A stretch of DNA of 35,137 nucleotides. Source: CAZLGM01 sp964558875 (lineage in GTDB: Bacteria; Desulfobacterota; Desulfobulbia; Desulfobulbales; Desulfocapsaceae). A program made the translations under genes and the position numbers. The notes beneath the pieces were generated by a model, which made no database searches, was not told where the DNA came from, and saw only the letters and a list, made by a program, of their open reading frames with translations. Positions 32,148-35,137 of the stretch are shown here, one piece after another; positions within the stretch are counted from its first letter, which is position 1, and each line of letters starts with the position of its first letter. The DNA lies in contig CAZLGM010000008.1 of assembly GCA_964558875.1 (NCBI GenBank), positions 1 through 35,137 of the forward strand. Direction: 5' to 3'.

Positions 32148-34151
32148 ATGACTATTCGCAAGAGACTCTTGTTCACATCCCTGGCAGCTGGTCTGCTGCT
32201 GGCGTTAATGATCTTTTTTACAATGGTGTCGCTTGATCGTGTCATAACAATAGGCCTGGAAATAAGTAGAGTTGAACAGGCTATGCTGTCTTTTGAAAAA
32301 ACCCACAGAGCAATGGAGGAGACACTTCTGCTCCAAGGATTGGTAGCAACTATAGACTCCTTAAAAACAAATATGGGCAGCTTCGAGCACGATTTGCAGG
32401 CTCTTAAAAAAAATATATCTAGCTTTACAAAAACTACTCAAAACATCGGCCGGGTCTGGAAGAGCTACAAAAGAGAGCTGGGCGGGTTATTGCGCCTGAA
32501 TGAGATTGCTTCCGATAACGAAGATGCCCTGATCATTTTTGTTGAACTGGTCGAACTGGGAGATATTATCCATTCAGACTTTCAGCAACTTCTGGTGGCT
32601 ATTCGTTTAAAAGCTGAAAAACACATCAGCACAACAAAGACGTGGATGTTGTGGTGGAGTATTTTTGTTTTCTTTGCGATACTCCTGTCATTATACGCCC
32701 TTTACCGCCGCATTGTACCACCACTTGGACAGCTGTCCCAGACCATGAATGAGGTTGAAAAGAGTGGCGATTTATCTACATATCGTGTGCAGCATTCTGC
32801 CGGTAATGAAGTAGGAACAGCGGCACAGGCGTTTGATCATCTGGTCGACAGCTGGGAAAAAATCATTGCGGATATCAACCTGGTGCTCTCCGGTTATGCC
32901 GATAAACGTTTCAACATCCCCATTACTACTCAAATACGCGGCGACCTTGGCACGCTGGCGAAAAACATCAATCATACCAGTGCGGCCCTGAAAAAGATCA
33001 CCGGGGAGTTGCAGCAGGCCCAGAGGATGGAATCGATAGGTTTAATGGCCGGCGGGGTTGCCCACGACTTGAACAATATTCTCTCAGGAATTGTCGGCTA
33101 TCCGGATTTGATGCTGCAAAATCTGCCTGGGGACAGCCCTTTGAGACAACCGATTGAGACAATCCAGGAATCCGGAAAAAGAGCGGCCACCGTTGTTGCG
33201 GACCTGCTGGCAGTTGCCAAGGGCGCGGCCAGCACACGGGAGCCGTATGATCTTAATGCGCTGATCCGGGAGTACCTGAATTCACCGGAGCATATACAGC
33301 TTCAGGCAAACCATCCACATATAATCTGCAACTACAAATTCCATGCATCCCTGTCAACGGTTTCCTGTTCTCCGGTTCATGTGAAAAAATGCATCATGAA
33401 TCTTATAGCAAACAGTGTTGAGGCCATGAAGGGTGTTGGCAATGTTACAGTATCCACTGAAAATAAAGAAATTGATACAGACATGGGCATTAAATGGAAT
33501 ACTGCGCCAGGTGAATATATCGTCGTCAATGTTGAAGATACCGGCCCGGGAATAGCAGATGATGACTTGGAACATATCTTTGAACCGTTTTACTCCCAAA
33601 AAATTCTTGGAAGAAGCGGTACCGGTCTTGGGCTGACTGTTGTCTGGAATACTATGACGGATCACGGTGGAAAAGTGTTGGTAGAGAGCGGTGGCAAAGG
33701 CACCTGTTTTCAGCTCTTCTTTCCCTTAAACAGTCAAGAAAATATAGTAAGGGATTCCGATGAAACGGTAAATATCCGGAGCAGTAACAATAAACAGATT
33801 CTAGTGGTGGACGATGAGGAACAATTACGAGACCTTGCCGACCAGATGTTAGCCAGTCTTGGTTACATCGTCCATTCGGTTCCATCCGGTGAAAAGGCTC
33901 TCGAATTCCTCAAGGACAAAGAAGTCGATCTGATCCTCCTTGATATGTTGATGGATCCGGGGATGAACGGTCGGCAGACCTACGAGGAGATACTGAAGAT
34001 GCATCCAGGTCAGAAGGCTATCATTGTCAGTGGCTTTTCAGAAAGTGATGATGTCAAAGCGGCTCTTCGGCTTGGAGCTGGTAGTTTTATGAAAAAGCCA
34101 TACTCGATAAATCAGCTGGGCCTGGCGGTTAAACACATCTTGGACAGTTGA
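32148..34151 (+). CDS. Hybrid sensor histidine kinase with receiver domain
   Basis: This 667-aa protein has TM1 at about residues 8-28, a ~130-residue helical periplasmic region, TM2 near residues 170-188, and a HAMP domain (PPLGQLSQTMNEVEKSGDL). Then follow the HisKA box with His306 (GGVAHDLNNILSG), HATPase (NLIANSVEAM, DTGPGIADDDLEHIFEPF, GRSGTGLGLTVV) and a receiver with Asp599 (LILLDMLMDPGMNG). It starts 3 nt after the PstS-like gene, so the two are coupled. The helical sensor could contact the binding protein (inference). Its C-terminal half is closely paralogous to the kinase at 15350-17689. Confidence 0.92.
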   Translation: MTIRKRLLFTSLAAGLLLALMIFFTMVSLDRVITIGLEISRVEQAMLSFEKTHRAMEETLLLQGLVATIDSLKTNMGSFEHDLQALKKNISSFTKTTQNIGRVWKSYKRELGGLLRLNEIASDNEDALIIFVELVELGDIIHSDFQQLLVAIRLKAEKHISTTKTWMLWWSIFVFFAILLSLYALYRRIVPPLGQLSQTMNEVEKSGDLSTYRVQHSAGNEVGTAAQAFDHLVDSWEKIIADINLVLSGYADKRFNIPITTQIRGDLGTLAKNINHTSAALKKITGELQQAQRMESIGLMAGGVAHDLNNILSGIVGYPDLMLQNLPGDSPLRQPIETIQESGKRAATVVADLLAVAKGAASTREPYDLNALIREYLNSPEHIQLQANHPHIICNYKFHASLSTVSCSPVHVKKCIMNLIANSVEAMKGVGNVTVSTENKEIDTDMGIKWNTAPGEYIVVNVEDTGPGIADDDLEHIFEPFYSQKILGRSGTGLGLTVVWNTMTDHGGKVLVESGGKGTCFQLFFPLNSQENIVRDSDETVNIRSSNNKQILVVDDEEQLRDLADQMLASLGYIVHSVPSGEKALEFLKDKEVDLILLDMLMDPGMNGRQTYEEILKMHPGQKAIIVSGFSESDDVKAALRLGAGSFMKKPYSINQLGLAVKHILDS

Positions 34152-34306
34152 ACAGGGAGTAAAAAGGCAAACTGTAGTAATCTCTGAGGAGCGGCAGAAA
34201 AATGAAGACAGGATAGTTGTCTGTTTGAAATTGAGCGTGAAAAATGTTATTTATCCGAGGTGCTGTTTTACTTACCGTCTTATAAGTCGTAAATGTCGGT
34301 AATAAA

Positions 34307-34335
34307 TTGATAACAATAGAAAAAAACTGTAAATA
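34307..34335 (+). promoter_or_regulatory. Candidate promoter of the small Cys-rich gene
   Basis: TTGATA (34307-34312) and TAAATA (34330-34335) have 17-nt spacing, 30 nt before the ATG at 34366. It is AT-rich and well placed; the -10 is only a partial match. Confidence 0.4.
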
Positions 34336-34365
34336 CTATTTCTTGTATTCAAGGAGGAAAACCCA

Positions 34366-34560
34366 ATGGCAACCTATGAATGTCCCAAATGTAAAATGGC
34401 TGTTAACGCAACCTGTGCAAAATGCGATGCACCTCTGGTAAACGATACTATCACACTCGACGATGGTACCAAGGTTCAGGTTTCAAAATGCCCGAACGGT
34501 CACGGCATGATCAAATCTCCCCTCTGCTGCGGTCAGGATATGACCTGCTCCATCGACTAA
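34366..34560 (+). CDS. Small zinc-ribbon-like Cys-rich protein
   Basis: This 64-aa protein starts MATYECPKCKMAVNATCAKC and has Cys at 6, 9, 17, 20, 42, 54, 55 and 61, with His46. The spacing gives two CxxC knuckles and a C-terminal CPNGHG..K.PLCCG block, consistent with one or two zinc sites; some residues could instead hold iron. AAGGAGG lies before the ATG, implying strong expression. It is monocistronic between a promoter-like sequence and a strong hairpin. Conserved small proteins like this occur in anaerobic bacteria without known function. Confidence 0.85.
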   Translation: MATYECPKCKMAVNATCAKCDAPLVNDTITLDDGTKVQVSKCPNGHGMIKSPLCCGQDMTCSID

Positions 34561-34615
34561 GATTTTCCTGAACATGCGCGATTCCGCCTCCAGCGGTTTA
34601 GCGACATTTCATTTT

Positions 34616-34655
34616 CATACCCTTCATCTGGGATCATCTTCAGGTGAAGGGTATG
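34616..34655 (+). terminator. 15-bp hairpin after the small Cys-rich gene
   Basis: The arm 34616-34630 pairs with 34641-34655 over 15 bp with one G-U, closing a 10-nt loop. It lies 55 nt after the stop. The following sequence GCATTATTACTTTCTCT is moderately T-rich. Confidence 0.6.
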
Positions 34656-34699
34656 GCATTATTACTTTCTCTCCATCATTCCGGCAATCAACCGCTGTC

Positions 34700-34719
34700 A
34701 TTCCAGCGAAAGCTGGAAT
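34700..34719. repeat. Short ATTCCAGC/GCTGGAAT palindromic repeat
   Basis: ATTCCAGC (34700-34707) and GCTGGAAT (34712-34719) are separated by a GAAA tetraloop, in the context GTCATTCCAGC...GGAATCCAG. This is the widespread dispersed bacterial repeat of that sequence type. The rest of the 34561-34905 gap shows only the hairpin above. Confidence 0.6.
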
Positions 34720-34905
34720 CCAGAAAATCAGCCATAACCAGACTTTGGCTTCTGGCTCTATAATTTTAACTGAACCCGAACCCACATAATCCTTACCAGG
34801 ATGCCGAGAAATCCAATAGAATAGACAACCACGGTTGTTTTTAAAATAGATACAATGATACAACTGTTTTACCGGTGATGTAGAAATTCCCAAACTGGAG
34901 CAACT

Positions 34906-35137
34906 ATGGACTCACTTTTTTTCTGGCTGTCAAAATTCGCCTGGCTCGTTATTGCCCCCGACAGCGCCCTCATCATTTTCTTTGCTGCAGGTTTACTCTG
35001 CCTGTTAAAATCAAAGCTCCGCCTGGCAAAAACCATATTCAGTTTACTGTTTGTTCTCTTGATGACCATTGGTCTGTTCCCCGTTGGTGAGTGGCTCCTC
35101 TATCCGTTAGAAAAGAAATATTCTCATAACCCTCAAC
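34906..35137 (+). CDS. ElyC/YdcF (DUF218) family membrane protein, 5' part only
   Basis: This is the first 77 codons of a gene cut by the right edge. GGAG lies 7 nt before the ATG. The sequence MDSLFFWLSKFAWLVIAPDS, a membrane segment (IIFFAAGLLCLLK), a second helix (TIFSLLFVLLMTIGLFPVG) and EWLLYPLEKKY match the N-terminal region of ElyC/YdcF-type DUF218 proteins, in which two helices precede a conserved periplasmic domain involved in envelope polymer metabolism. The catalytic-domain part is outside the window, so the assignment rests on this N-terminal pattern only. Confidence 0.7.
   Translation, partial: MDSLFFWLSKFAWLVIAPDSALIIFFAAGLLCLLKSKLRLAKTIFSLLFVLLMTIGLFPVGEWLLYPLEKKYSHNPQ

Overview
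The window looks like a stretch of chromosome from an anaerobic, mid-GC deltaproteobacterium (Desulfobacterota; a Desulfobulbales-like sulfur or sulfate metaboliser is my best guess). The pointers are a ferrous-iron feo operon with two FeoA proteins and the FeoB-associated Cys-rich peptide, a radical SAM/SPASM putative metalloenzyme maturase, hybrid kinases of deltaproteobacterial style, and above all two genes interrupted by in-frame UGA codons that read best as selenocysteine. No rRNA, tRNA, CRISPR, transposase or phage gene was seen.

Layout. 1-2052 (-): 5' part of a large DUF4347 / beta-helix surface protein. 2453-5590 (-): feo operon (FeoA-like, feoA, FeoB-associated peptide, feoB), divergent from a cation diffusion facilitator fused to a NifX-like domain (5821-6969, +). 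7198-10170 (-): overlapping envelope operon of a VanZ-like membrane protein, a sulfatase-fold enzyme with an LtaS/EptA-type Glu/Thr centre, and a small repeat protein. 10449-14135 (-): Na/Pi cotransporter plus a secreted choice-of-anchor I protein. 14538-20973 (+): Sec-containing tandem rhodanese, hybrid histidine kinase, YkgJ-type Cys-cluster protein, a standalone HNH-endonuclease-type N-terminal domain, AEC permease and radical SAM/SPASM protein. 21176-23188 (-): cold-adaptation group (CspA, DEAD-box helicase, RRM protein). 23568-24638 (-): NAD-dependent reductase. 24907-25473 (+): Sec-containing thioredoxin-like protein with a UxxS centre. 25512-30858 (-): HIT protein, SerB and an EndoQ-UvrD fusion, with two palindromic repeat elements between the HIT and serB genes. 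31251-34151 (+): PstS-like binding protein and a second hybrid kinase. 34366-35137 (+): small Cys-rich protein and the start of an ElyC/YdcF-like gene.

The most notable points are: (1) two independent UGA-interrupted genes, each continuing in the same frame, each with UGA at a redox-relevant position and each followed by a stem-loop of bacterial SECIS type; both proteins appear to act in the envelope. (2) An EndoQ deaminated-base endonuclease fused to a UvrD/PcrA-like helicase, carrying two sliding-clamp-binding-like motifs. (3) A CDF transporter with a NifX/NifB-like C-terminal domain. (4) A sulfatase-fold enzyme that lacks the sulfatase nucleophile and instead has the residues of phosphoglycerol/phosphoethanolamine transferases, in an operon with a VanZ-like protein. 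All functional assignments come from reading the sequence and recalling families; no searches were run.
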